A stretch of 64,000 nucleotides of DNA from Clostridiales bacterium (GTDB lineage: Bacteria; Bacillota; Clostridia; Christensenellales; CAG-314). The notes under the pieces are model-generated. The model worked only from the letters and a program-made list of their open reading frames with translations. It did not search any database and was not told the DNA's origin. Below are positions 26,897-35,923 of the stretch, one piece after another (the stretch's first letter is position 1; each line of letters opens with the position of its first letter). Location: NCBI GenBank assembly GCA_022508305.1, contig JAFLVM010000002.1, forward strand, positions 27,729-91,728. Reading direction: 5' to 3'. Position numbers and translations under genes: made by a program.

Positions 26897-27937
26897 ATGA
26901 TAACTTACAAATTCAACGGTACATCTCACGGCGAAGGTTACAGCGGCGTAATCAGCGGCTTGCCAAATGGCTTTACCTTTGACGTGGACGAGGTCAACAA
27001 ACAACTATACGAGCGCAAGCGCGGTTTGGGCAGAAGCGACCGTCAGGTTTATCCCGACGTAGTCACGTTTAGCGGCTTTGACAAAAAGGTGACGGTCAAC
27101 GGCGACGTACATTTTTTCGTTGCCAACAAGTCGGTAGAAAACCGCCCCGAAATCACCGCGCTCAGGAGCGGTCACAGCGACGTGGTGGGCAGGGCGCGTC
27201 ATCCCGAGCTGACCGTCAGGGAAATTGCCGAACTGACTTCCGCGCGCAACAGCGTGTGCTACGTCGTACTGGGAGCAATATGCAAGCAGCTTTTGGCAGA
27301 GCGCGGAATTTATACATATCATTACGTGGAAAAGATTGGCGGCATTTCCTCTCGCAACAGGTACCGCCATGGTATATCGGAAAAAGAGCCACATTTTGCC
27401 ACCCTTCACTGCCCGTGCAGGTACGCGACGGGTCTCATGGTTGAGGCAATCGAGAAAGCCCGCATTGAATTCAACAGTTTAGGCGGCACCGTGGCGGTGG
27501 GCGCGACGGGCGTTCCTATGGGACTTGGTGAAATTTTACCCTACACCGAACGTCTGGACGCTCAGATTGCGGCTAATTTCGTCGGTATACCGTCTGTCAA
27601 AGGGGTAAGCTTTGGAATCGGCGACAAATACGCCAGTCTCGACGGGGTTGCCGCCCACGACGAATTGACGGTTGTAAAGGGCGAGATTACCTACGCTACC
27701 AACAACTGCGGCGGCATAGTTTCCGGCATAACCACAGGCGGCGATATATTGTGTCACTTAACGGTCAAACCCGTACCTACCGTCAAGGGCGTTGACACGG
27801 TAGACAGCGTCACAAAAACGACCGTACCCCAACACTACGAACGCGCGGACGTATGCGTAGTTCCCAACGTGGGAGTAATTGCGGAAAACATCTTGGCGTA
27901 CGTAATTACAAATCAGATACTCAAACAACAAGTGTGA
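26897..27937 (+). CDS. aroC: Chorismate synthase
   Basis: 346 residues. It has the opening GTSHGEGYSGVISGLP, the central CPCRYATGLMVEAIEKAR region and the C-terminal TYATNNCGGIVSGITTGGD with the flavin-site signature. It converts EPSP to chorismate using reduced FMN. The usual RRPGQS segment is replaced by KRGLGRSDRQ, so the protein is divergent. It starts 24 nt after the hydrolase gene with no evident own promoter and opens the shikimate cluster. Confidence 0.9.
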   Translation: MITYKFNGTSHGEGYSGVISGLPNGFTFDVDEVNKQLYERKRGLGRSDRQVYPDVVTFSGFDKKVTVNGDVHFFVANKSVENRPEITALRSGHSDVVGRARHPELTVREIAELTSARNSVCYVVLGAICKQLLAERGIYTYHYVEKIGGISSRNRYRHGISEKEPHFATLHCPCRYATGLMVEAIEKARIEFNSLGGTVAVGATGVPMGLGEILPYTERLDAQIAANFVGIPSVKGVSFGIGDKYASLDGVAAHDELTVVKGEITYATNNCGGIVSGITTGGDILCHLTVKPVPTVKGVDTVDSVTKTTVPQHYERADVCVVPNVGVIAENILAYVITNQILKQQV

Positions 27938-27938
27938 C

Positions 27939-28847
27939 ATGAGCGTAACCTTTGAAAAATTCGATTTAACGACATACCGAACTTGCCCAATAGTTACCGA
28001 CGGCAAGATAGCCAAGCTTTACGGCATAAGCGGCGACAACGTGTATCTTTTACCTCGAGGTGAAAAGTCCAAGAGTTTTAGATACGTCGAACAGCTGTGC
28101 AGGTGGTTTTTAAGTCTCAACCTCAATAAAAGCGATTTGGTAGTTGCCGTTGGCGGTGGAAGTGTTGGCGACACGGTGGGCTTTGCGACAAGCATTTACA
28201 AGCGAGGCGTAAGATTGCTTCACGTGCCCACGACGCTACTTGCTCAAATTGACAGCAGCATCGGCGGCAAAACGGCGATTGACCTTGACTGGGTGAAAAA
28301 CGCGGTGGGCAGCTACCACTTTGCAGATACGCTAATTGACGTAGATTTTTTGAAAACATTGGACAAAAAACAGCTTACAAGCGGTTACGGCGAAATTCTG
28401 AAATACCGAATGCTCAATGAAAAAATAGACGAAGTGTTCAAAGAGGGCGATTTGTCGCAGACGGTACAAGCCTGCGTAAGGTACAAACAGCAGGTGTGTG
28501 ACGTTGACCCCTATTGTCAAAATGAACGCAACAAATTAAACTTCGGACATACTGTCGGTCACGCAATGGAGCTAATCTACGGATTGCCTCACGGAATTGC
28601 GGTCGCCAACGGAATTTACTACGAGACGCTTTTAGCTGCAAATATGGGCATATGTTCACGCGAGTACGCCGCAAAGTGGATGGCGGAAGCGGAAAAATTC
28701 GCTATTTTGCCCCTAACCGACGAAATAATCTCACTAACGCTCAGCGACAAAAAGAACGTGGGCGGCAAGGTGAGCTTTGTATTACCGAAAGCCTTTCAAC
28801 AGATAAGCCTTACTATAGAAGAATTGGAGGAACTGAAACATGCTTAA
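27939..28847 (+). CDS. aroB: 3-Dehydroquinate synthase (compact)
   Basis: 302 residues, about 50 shorter than usual, the reduction lying in the N-terminal part. The NAD loop VAVGGGSVGDTVGFAT and the core HVPTTLLAQIDSSIGGKTAID are intact, as are the metal ligands in SGYGEILKY, NFGHTVGHAMEL and GLPHGIAVANG. It converts DAHP to 3-dehydroquinate. Its ATG lies one base after the aroC stop, so translation is probably coupled. Confidence 0.95.
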   Translation: MSVTFEKFDLTTYRTCPIVTDGKIAKLYGISGDNVYLLPRGEKSKSFRYVEQLCRWFLSLNLNKSDLVVAVGGGSVGDTVGFATSIYKRGVRLLHVPTTLLAQIDSSIGGKTAIDLDWVKNAVGSYHFADTLIDVDFLKTLDKKQLTSGYGEILKYRMLNEKIDEVFKEGDLSQTVQACVRYKQQVCDVDPYCQNERNKLNFGHTVGHAMELIYGLPHGIAVANGIYYETLLAANMGICSREYAAKWMAEAEKFAILPLTDEIISLTLSDKKNVGGKVSFVLPKAFQQISLTIEELEELKHA

Positions 28848-30822
28848 TCTAAACGGACAGTATCAACTACACACCAACGTCAGCTACGGCGACAAATCGT
28901 TGTCTCACCGCGCGCTAATATTAGCAGCGCTCAGTAGCGGAAAATGTATTATACGCAACCTGTCACTGTGCAGCGACGTGATGTACACGGCGAATTGTTT
29001 GATGACTTTGGGCGCAAAAATTACCATTTCCGGCACGACGGCGACGGTTATTCCCATCAAAAAGAAGCCGAGCAAGGAGGTCATTCTCAACTGCGGCAAC
29101 AGCGGTACTACTGCGCGTTTGCTTGCGGGCGTAGTGGCAGGATTGGACGTCAAGGCGCGTTTTGTCGGTGACAAATCGTTGATGAAACGCCCAATGGACC
29201 GTGTAATCGCGCCGTTAGAGGCTATGGGCGCAGAGTTCAAAACCGAGCCTGACTGTTTGTTCGTCAGCTGTGGCGGCGCATTGAAGGGTACGACGATAGA
29301 ACCAAAGGTGGATTCGGCGCAGGTAAAGAGCGCGGTGCTCCTTGCAGGCTTGTTTGCCGACGGCGAAACACACTACGTGGAGAAAAATCCCACCCGCAAC
29401 CACACCGAGCTTATGTTGGACAACTTTGGCGCAAGTATTTTCGGTAACGCATTGAACGTCGGCGTGAAAAAGAGTTCGCTAATTCCCTTTGAGCTTGACC
29501 TGCCCAACGACCCGTCCAGCGCAGCCTATTTAGTGGCTTTGGCTCTGTTAAAGGGCGAAGAGTTGACGTTGCCTAACGTCCTGTTGAGTGACAGAAGACT
29601 GGGATTCTACCGCATACTGCAACGTAGTGGCGCAAATATCAGCTTCGCCAACATTCACACGGTTTGTGGCGAGCGCGTGGGTGACATCGTGGTAAAACCA
29701 AGTGTTTTGAAACCTATTGTGGCAACTGAGCTTGACGTCAGCGACGGCATCGACGAGGTTCCACTCCTTGCAACGGTTGCTTTGACAGTCAAGGGTAAGC
29801 ACCTGTTCAAGGGCGTTACCGAGTTGCAAAACAAAGAGTGCGACAGAGTGGAAGCCATCAAGCATATTGTAAGCGTGTGCAATCAAAAGTGCTCCTTCAA
29901 CGGCAAGAGTTTGCGTATCGTATCCGACGGTAAGCTGGAAGGCGGCAAGAGTTTCGTTAGCTTTGACGACCATCGAATTGCCATGTGCGAAGTCGTTTTG
30001 TCGCTGTATCTCGGCGGCGGAAACGTTGACAAAACGCCTTTTGAGGTGTCATTCCCGCAGTTCTTGCCTATGCTCGGCGTCAAACCCTTACGTCTTGGCT
30101 TGATTGGACAACACGTTTACGACAGCAAGTCGCCTTTGCTTATGGCTCATTTGGCGAAGAATGCAGGCGTATGCTGCAGCTACGACACAGTAGAGCTGCC
30201 CGCCAACATTTCCGATGAGGAACTGCTCAACGCCGTAAACAGCTTTGACGGACTGAACATCACAACTCCTTTCAAAATCAGAGTTGCAGACCTGCTCAAA
30301 ACCAAGCTTACTTCGCTAAATACCGTAGGCAAAAATATTGCTCCGCAGTCCACTGACGGTTACGGAGTGTTGCAAGCACTGCATCATCACGACGTTGACC
30401 CGCGCTACAGTTCGCTGTGGATTATCGGCGCCGGCGGTTCGGCTGAGGCGTGCGTACACGAGCTGGTACAGTACGGCTGCAAAATGCAGGTATTCAACCG
30501 CACTGAGGAAAAAGCTAAGGCGCTTTCGTTGAGGTACGGCTTGCAGAAGAAGGTAGCTAAGCCCATCGGCGTGTTGAGCTTCGTTCCGGAATGCGAATTC
30601 GAACAATCATTGACGTTGCCCGAAAGCTGCGAATATTTGCTCGTTGCAGATTACAAGGGTCGCAGCAATCTTGCCGAACAGGCGGACTCATTGGGAATTC
30701 CCGTAATTGGCGGTTTGGAAATGCTGTATTATCAAGGCGCCAAGAGCTTCTCGCTGTGGACGAACACTCCCGCTCAGGACGACTACGACGGATTTGCTGC
30801 TGTCCTTCCCCAAGAGGCATAG
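28840..30822 (+). CDS. aroA-aroE: EPSP synthase-shikimate dehydrogenase fusion
   Basis: 660 residues in one uninterrupted frame. Residues 1 to about 415 are EPSP synthase: DKSLSHRALILAAL near the start, NCGNSGTTARLLAG near residue 87, and FDDHRIAMCEVVLSLY near residue 378. From about residue 418 (LRLGLIGQHVYDSKSPLL) it is shikimate dehydrogenase, with NITTPFK near residue 473, IIGAGGSAEA and NRTEEKAKAL for NADP binding, and GGLEMLYYQGAKSFSLWT at the end. It would catalyse two non-consecutive steps, dehydroshikimate to shikimate and shikimate-3-phosphate to EPSP. It overlaps aroB by 8 nt. Confidence 0.95.
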   Translation: MLNLNGQYQLHTNVSYGDKSLSHRALILAALSSGKCIIRNLSLCSDVMYTANCLMTLGAKITISGTTATVIPIKKKPSKEVILNCGNSGTTARLLAGVVAGLDVKARFVGDKSLMKRPMDRVIAPLEAMGAEFKTEPDCLFVSCGGALKGTTIEPKVDSAQVKSAVLLAGLFADGETHYVEKNPTRNHTELMLDNFGASIFGNALNVGVKKSSLIPFELDLPNDPSSAAYLVALALLKGEELTLPNVLLSDRRLGFYRILQRSGANISFANIHTVCGERVGDIVVKPSVLKPIVATELDVSDGIDEVPLLATVALTVKGKHLFKGVTELQNKECDRVEAIKHIVSVCNQKCSFNGKSLRIVSDGKLEGGKSFVSFDDHRIAMCEVVLSLYLGGGNVDKTPFEVSFPQFLPMLGVKPLRLGLIGQHVYDSKSPLLMAHLAKNAGVCCSYDTVELPANISDEELLNAVNSFDGLNITTPFKIRVADLLKTKLTSLNTVGKNIAPQSTDGYGVLQALHHHDVDPRYSSLWIIGAGGSAEACVHELVQYGCKMQVFNRTEEKAKALSLRYGLQKKVAKPIGVLSFVPECEFEQSLTLPESCEYLLVADYKGRSNLAEQADSLGIPVIGGLEMLYYQGAKSFSLWTNTPAQDDYDGFAAVLPQEA

Positions 30823-30831
30823 TTGCAAATT

Positions 30832-31251
30832 ATGAAAATACTACTTCTCAACGGAGTAAATCTCAATTTACTGGGCAAGCGTGACAGCAAGTACTACGGA
30901 ACGGACACGCTTGCCGAATTGGAAAGTAAGCTGACAGACTACGCCGCAAAACACGGTGTAACCCTCGTGTGCAAGCAGAGCAACGTTGAGGGTGAATTGG
31001 TAAACTTGCTGCAGCAAACGGACTGTGCCGCCGTCGTGTTCAATGCGGGGGCGTACAGTCACTACAGTTACGCCCTTCGCGATTGCATTGAGAGCATTCC
31101 TACGCCCGTAGTTGAGGTACATATGTCTGATATTTACCAAAGGGAGCCGTTTCGCCACGTTGACGTACTGGAGGACGTGTGCAAGGCGCGTTTCTACGGC
31201 AAGGGAATCAACAGTTACGTTGAGGCGATTGACTTTTTGTTGACAAAATGA
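30832..31251 (+). CDS. aroQ: 3-Dehydroquinate dehydratase, type II
   Basis: 139 residues. NGVNLNLLGKRD with the catalytic Tyr in the following YYG, then SNVEGELVN, FNAGAYSHYSYALRD and VEVHMSDIYQREPFR, are the type II signatures. It dehydrates 3-dehydroquinate. The ATG at 30832 gives the canonical MKILLLNG start; a TTG at 30823 has better spacing from AAGAGG and would add three residues, so the start is open. Confidence 0.95.
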   Translation: MKILLLNGVNLNLLGKRDSKYYGTDTLAELESKLTDYAAKHGVTLVCKQSNVEGELVNLLQQTDCAAVVFNAGAYSHYSYALRDCIESIPTPVVEVHMSDIYQREPFRHVDVLEDVCKARFYGKGINSYVEAIDFLLTK

Positions 31252-31748
31252 AAAAAATCATATTGATAGGTTTTGCGTGTTGCGGCAAGTCAACAGTGGG
31301 CAAAATTCTTGCGAACAGGCTGAATTGCGCTTTCGTGGACACCGACCGTGAGATAGCTAAACGCAGCAATCTCACCGTGGAACAGATTTTCGGGTGTTAC
31401 GGTGAAAATTATTTCCGTGAAAAAGAAAACCAACTGCTGAAAACACTTGTAGACGGCAACACGGTAGTCGCCTGTGGTGGTGGTAGCGTGCTTGCCGACA
31501 GCTTCAACGCTTTTTCCGCCGATGGAACGGTAGTGTGGCTGACGGCAACGGCGCAAACGGTGCGTGATAGGCTGGGCGACGTTCCAAGACCGTTGTTTGA
31601 CAGGCTGACTGTTGAGCAGTTGAATGAGTATATGCTACGCCGTAATCCGATTTACGAAAAGTACGCGCATATCAAATTTGCCACCGACTGTAAAACACCC
31701 GAGCAAGTAGCCGAAGAGATACGTGATTGGTTCGTGAAACGTCATTGA
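31248..31748 (+). CDS. aroK: Shikimate kinase
   Basis: 166 residues. The P-loop is GFACCGKSTVGK near residue 6, FVDTDREI follows as the substrate/Mg site, and CGGGSVLAD near residue 80 with DRLGDVPRPLF complete the kinase pattern. It phosphorylates shikimate with ATP. It overlaps the aroQ stop by ATGA and ends the shikimate cluster, which lacks only DAHP synthase. Confidence 0.95.
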   Translation: MKKIILIGFACCGKSTVGKILANRLNCAFVDTDREIAKRSNLTVEQIFGCYGENYFREKENQLLKTLVDGNTVVACGGGSVLADSFNAFSADGTVVWLTATAQTVRDRLGDVPRPLFDRLTVEQLNEYMLRRNPIYEKYAHIKFATDCKTPEQVAEEIRDWFVKRH

Positions 31749-31768
31749 TAACTGTATTTATAAAAATA

Positions 31769-31803
31769 ACTCCCTACAAATACGTATGGAGTTAATTTTT
31801 TTA
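31769..31803 (+). terminator. Terminator of the shikimate cluster
   Basis: AACTCC (31769-31774) pairs with GGAGTT (31789-31794), then a T-run. The AT-rich stretch from here to about 31970 holds nothing I can identify. Confidence 0.7.
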
Positions 31804-31971
31804 AGAAAGATTTTCATTCAATTTTGAATTCTATTATACAAGTTAAGTTTCTTACTTAATTATTAGTTCATCATCTATCTTAATATATACTCAATAATAA
31901 AGTCATTATCTATATTATTCAATATATATATCCTAATACAGGAAGAAGTCGCCTGTCCGCCTAGTTCATAT

Positions 31972-32004
31972 AAAAAAATAACGTAACATTAAGTCACGTT
32001 ATTT
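31972..32004 (-). terminator. Terminator of the 886-residue surface protein
   Basis: On the minus strand AATAACGT and ACGTTATT arms, followed by T's. Confidence 0.75.
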
Positions 32005-32026
32005 TTAATTGGTTAAAGATTTGAAA

Positions 32027-34687
32027 TTACGCTGCCTTTCTCTTGAACTTGCCTTCTTTGAAAAGTCTAAGTACGAGAACTACCAACAATGCTGCCAGTA
32101 GCGCCACGCTGGAAATTACCGAGAACAGCAATCCGAGGTCTACGTCACTGGGAGTAGTCGTATCCTTGTTGTCGTCGGGGTCTTCTTCCTTTTCTTCAGG
32201 AATGAGTCTCATTTCTTCCCAATCTTCCTCACTGGGTTGATTGACGGAAATGCCCCAAGATTCAAGCAGGTTGTCTTCGCTGTCTTCTACGTTTTGAACA
32301 AGCAGATCGCCGAAGTTTTCACCGAATCCGTCAGTGCTTTCCGCGTAGGGATGGTCGGTCCACACTACGTTGTAGTGGGTTTCTTCGTAGGAGCCTTCTT
32401 CGGGGTCTTCGTACTTTTCGAATGAGTAGCTGCCGAGTGACAGGATTTCCGCTTGATCGTAGTAAACGATTCCCTTTTCAAGCGTTTTTCCGTCAAGACT
32501 GCCGTTAAACAAAGCCAATCTTACCGTTCTGCTTGAGCTGCCCGTAACGACGATGAAGTAGTAGCGTACCCAGTTGTTTCCAAGCTCGCTTGTGGTAAAT
32601 TCCTGTCCAAACAGCTTTTCCGCTTCGTCGGGGAGGGTTTGAGCGTCTTTGTCTTCTATCTTGGCTATTACTCTGTCATCTCTTTCAAGATTCGTGTCGG
32701 TGTCGAGCAAATAAATGTAGGGATTACCCGTTAAATTATCTACCGTTCTTGCCAATACGGAAATTACGTACGCCGTTCTTGCCGACAGGGAAACGTCGCC
32801 GGACATGTAACCGTAACTTGTTGGAACGTTGTTGTTAATCATCAACGCTTTTTGTTGCGCGTCGTCAAGGTTACCGCTGTTAATACTGGGAAGCAACGAT
32901 TTATTGTTTGCAATTCCGCTGCCCAACACGGCATTGACAGTTCTGTCAAGATTAAATTCGTCGCCCAAGCCGTCTCTGTAGATGGAGTTGTCGCCTGCAA
33001 ACGCTGCCGTCCAACCGGAGGGTTGAAGTCCTGAGTTGCTGAGAGATGAGAAGCTGCCGTTGGCAATGGAAGTTTTTGCCGAATTACCTATTAAGTCGAA
33101 TTTCTTTACGTAGCTACCCGCAGATGCGTTGTTGTAGTCCTTGTAGGAAATCTTTTCGTAAGCGGGTTTAGTCACGTACAGCGAACCATTTGCCGCTAAT
33201 TTGTTCTCTTTTTCATCGCCGAAGGTGAACAGAATGCTCACGTTCGTTGAAACTGCGGAGGGTTTGATGTAAACGTCGTATTTCACCCAGCCTGCGTTGC
33301 TGTCGGTGTCAAGGTCCTGCGAAGTAGTAATAGCCGTCCAGCTACCGCTACTGAGGTCTTCCCATTTGCCATCGGGGTCTTCCTTAAACTGAACGTGAAC
33401 GTTAGCTCTTGCTACCTTGTTGACGCGGTCTACCCTCACCCAAAAGCTGATGTGGTGGTGGTCCTTTCTGATTAGACTGGACACAATGCCGTTAAGCTGT
33501 TCTGCCTCCAATCTAAGTCCGATAGTACCCTTTTTGGAAGTGTTTGAAATCTTGTAGATACGGAACTCCTCAACGTCACCCTCAACGTCTACGAAGTCGT
33601 CTTTCTTCGTGAAGGGAGAATAGGTTGCCTCTTCAAGGTATTCGTCGTAGCCCAAAGGAGTTACCGTCGTTCCGTCTTCTTCCGCCTTCAAGGGGAGATA
33701 AATAGAGTCGTCAGTGATATCTAAGTTTTCAAGAATTTTGTACGGTTGGAACTTATCAGAAGGTTCTACGTAGTCATCTGCGTTCAAGTACTCAGCGTCA
33801 ACAACTTGGCGATATTCGTCAGCGTTGACCTTTTCGTATTCGATTTCATCAACGAACAGCACGCCCGCGCCCTTGATAACTTCGCCCTCGTCAAACAGAA
33901 GGTCGCCGCTTTCGGTGTATTCTTCGCCGCTGTACACGTTACCGATACCAATGCTTATGCGAAGGTACTGCGTGCTGTTTTCACGGTTGAAGATGTGGAA
34001 GGTGTACTGTTGCCAGCCGTCTTGCTTACCAACTTCGAAGTTGTAGGCGTACCAGTATTTGCTCAAAGCGGAAACGGTAGACTTTTGAATCATGATTACC
34101 GCGTTACCTTCCGTCAGTTGGCTGGTGTTCAACCAAACGGTAATTTTCACCGACGAGCCGCTTGTAACGGAAAAGCTGTCGGACAAAATGCTGGCAGCGG
34201 TTGGCTCGCGGGTAGCAATCATGTAGACGTTGTGGTCCTCTGCGTCGTCGTTAGGCCTGTTCGGGTTGGAAATATTCAATCCTTCTTCGGCAAGGTCGGA
34301 AACGACGGTATTCCAGTTGTCCTCGACGTCTTCGTCAGTAGAAGTGTTGATTATACCCATCACGGCATTTTCGTGGGTGCTAATGGACTCAAAGTCGTGC
34401 GTATCGGAACCGGACTTTGCTTTGTAGCCGTATTTCGTCCAGTTTTGCGCCGTCTTGGGGTAAGCCGTACCTTCCGAACTGGTGTACGCAAAGTCACCGT
34501 TTCGAATGGTCAACGAGGAACTTCCCGAGCTACCGCTGTTTTGGTCATCGGGCAATTTCTCAACGGGTCTAAGTATCAGAGCCAAAGATACGGACAGTAT
34601 GATAACTGCAACCAACACGATAGCGGCAATGATGATTGCCTTACGTGTGTTCTCTGATAGCGGTTGTACTGCTAATTTCTTGTTCAT
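32027..34687 (-). CDS. Large bitopic surface protein with jelly-roll-like modules
   Basis: 886 residues. A hydrophobic helix at residues 16-38 (signal or anchor) is followed by a Ser/Asp-rich linker and at least three modules with carbohydrate-binding-module-like openings: IRNGDFAYTSSEGTAYP near residue 60 and IANGSFSSLSNSGLQPSGW near residue 550 are the clearest. Repeated phrases such as WVKYDVYIKP and WVRYYFIVVT mark beta-sandwich edges. A C-terminal helix (about residues 848-872) ends in a basic tail. No LPXTG and no catalytic motif is seen. A glycan-binding role is inference. Confidence 0.7.
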   Translation of the reverse strand: MNKKLAVQPLSENTRKAIIIAAIVLVAVIILSVSLALILRPVEKLPDDQNSGSSGSSSLTIRNGDFAYTSSEGTAYPKTAQNWTKYGYKAKSGSDTHDFESISTHENAVMGIINTSTDEDVEDNWNTVVSDLAEEGLNISNPNRPNDDAEDHNVYMIATREPTAASILSDSFSVTSGSSVKITVWLNTSQLTEGNAVIMIQKSTVSALSKYWYAYNFEVGKQDGWQQYTFHIFNRENSTQYLRISIGIGNVYSGEEYTESGDLLFDEGEVIKGAGVLFVDEIEYEKVNADEYRQVVDAEYLNADDYVEPSDKFQPYKILENLDITDDSIYLPLKAEEDGTTVTPLGYDEYLEEATYSPFTKKDDFVDVEGDVEEFRIYKISNTSKKGTIGLRLEAEQLNGIVSSLIRKDHHHISFWVRVDRVNKVARANVHVQFKEDPDGKWEDLSSGSWTAITTSQDLDTDSNAGWVKYDVYIKPSAVSTNVSILFTFGDEKENKLAANGSLYVTKPAYEKISYKDYNNASAGSYVKKFDLIGNSAKTSIANGSFSSLSNSGLQPSGWTAAFAGDNSIYRDGLGDEFNLDRTVNAVLGSGIANNKSLLPSINSGNLDDAQQKALMINNNVPTSYGYMSGDVSLSARTAYVISVLARTVDNLTGNPYIYLLDTDTNLERDDRVIAKIEDKDAQTLPDEAEKLFGQEFTTSELGNNWVRYYFIVVTGSSSRTVRLALFNGSLDGKTLEKGIVYYDQAEILSLGSYSFEKYEDPEEGSYEETHYNVVWTDHPYAESTDGFGENFGDLLVQNVEDSEDNLLESWGISVNQPSEEDWEEMRLIPEEKEEDPDDNKDTTTPSDVDLGLLFSVISSVALLAALLVVLVLRLFKEGKFKRKAA

Positions 34688-34824
34688 AGTTGTTTCAATA
34701 CCTTTACATTAAAGTTTTTCTATAAAGTTAATATGTATAAATACATACGTACACCTATTTTAATACAAACTAAAATAAAAATCAATCAAAATACACCACT
34801 CAATTAAAATTAAGGACAGAAAAA

Positions 34825-35190
34825 ATGAATCTCACGGCAAAAAACAAATGGCTTCTACTAATTTTTTCCGCTTTGGCGGGATTTGTAAACGGCTTTTTGG
34901 GCGGCGGAGGCGGAGTGTTGATAGTCACGCTGCTTCTCGCCGTAGTTAAATTGCATCAAAAACACGCTCAGGCAACGGCGCTATTGGTAATTTTGCCCCT
35001 TACCGTAGTCAGCGCGGTGGTGTATCTTGTCCGCGGCAACGTGGATTGGGAGCCTACCTTGTGGGCAACGCTGGGCGTCGTTGTGGGAGGCGTAGTCGGC
35101 GCGCTGCTGCTGTCCAAAATTAAAGGCAACGTAGCTAAGATTATATTCGCGTTAGTTCTCGTGGCAGGTGGAGTGAAAATGCTTTTTTAA
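34825..35190 (+). CDS. Half-size TSUP (TauE/SafE-like) permease, subunit 1
   Basis: 121 residues with about four membrane segments. GFVNGFLGGGGGVLIV near the N-terminus is the signature of a TSUP half-domain; normal TSUP proteins are about 250 residues with two such halves. AAGGACAG precedes the ATG. A second half is encoded 101 nt downstream, so the two may form a heteromer. Substrate (sulfite, organosulfonate or other anion) unknown. Confidence 0.85.
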   Translation: MNLTAKNKWLLLIFSALAGFVNGFLGGGGGVLIVTLLLAVVKLHQKHAQATALLVILPLTVVSAVVYLVRGNVDWEPTLWATLGVVVGGVVGALLLSKIKGNVAKIIFALVLVAGGVKMLF

Positions 35191-35291
35191 GGGCTTACAA
35201 ACTACGCAATATTTTGTTGCATTGCGTTTTGCCTGCTTCAAAACTTTCAAAATCCAATAACGTGACTGTCAACTAAACTAAAGGAGCATTT

Positions 35292-35768
35292 ATGACAATA
35301 TTTCTACTTATCTTATTCGGTTTTCTTGCCGGCATTGTCGGCGGAATGGGTATGGGCGGCGGTACCGTGCTTGTGCCGCTACTGTCTTTTTTGGATTTGC
35401 CGCAAAAGACCATTCAGGCGATCAATTTGGTAAGCTTTTTGCCTATGTGCTCCGTCGCGCTCATTTTTCACGCCAAAAACAGGCTTGTTGAAACAAAGCA
35501 CGTGCTTTGGCTGATAGTTCCCGCCATTATCTTCGCGGTAGCGGGAGCATTGGTCGCCGACGTGGCAAGTAACGAAATACTCAGGCTGTGTTTCGCCGTT
35601 TTTTTGATAGCGGTGGGCATTTGGCAGCTTGTGCTTTCCGTCAAGTTCGTAGTCAAACAAAGAAAAGAGCGTCGAAATTCCACCCCCGCCGATACGGGAG
35701 TGCTGAATGATGAAATGCCCGAGCAGTCCGTCGCTACGAAACGGCAGTATGACGATACGGACAACTGA
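35292..35768 (+). CDS. Half-size TSUP permease, subunit 2
   Basis: 158 residues: four membrane segments opening with LAGIVGGMGMGGGTVLVPLLS, then a hydrophilic tail of about 35 residues (basic then acidic). It lines up with the other half of a TSUP transporter. AAAGGAG precedes the ATG. The intervening 101 nt contain a weak hairpin (ACGCAAT with ATTGCGT) that may reduce transcription between the halves. Confidence 0.85.
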   Translation: MTIFLLILFGFLAGIVGGMGMGGGTVLVPLLSFLDLPQKTIQAINLVSFLPMCSVALIFHAKNRLVETKHVLWLIVPAIIFAVAGALVADVASNEILRLCFAVFLIAVGIWQLVLSVKFVVKQRKERRNSTPADTGVLNDEMPEQSVATKRQYDDTDN

Positions 35769-35887
35769 CTTGGCATATCACCGTAAATAGTGAAAATGAC
35801 AAGATAGAGTTACAAGGATTGGAGCGTAACTCTTTTTTTATGCGGTTTTCAATTTTTGTGCAGTTTTCAATGGACAAGGTGAAAGTG

Positions 35888-35916
35888 TTGCCAAATTCGG
35901 TCAAATTTGGTAAAGT
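35888..35916 (+). promoter_or_regulatory. Possible promoter of the exonuclease gene
   Basis: TTGCCA (35888-35893), 17 bp, TAAAGT (35911-35916). It would put the transcript start at the ATG itself. Confidence 0.4.
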
Positions 35917-35923
35917 ATATTTG

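Noticed and set aside
31800-31960. AT-rich stretch considered as a replication or attachment site
   Set aside because: No DnaA boxes, iterons, direct repeats or integrase gene nearby.
33746-34657. 303-codon frame antisense to the 886-residue surface protein
   Set aside because: Arises from the codon bias of the opposite strand; no ribosome-binding site or recognisable domain.
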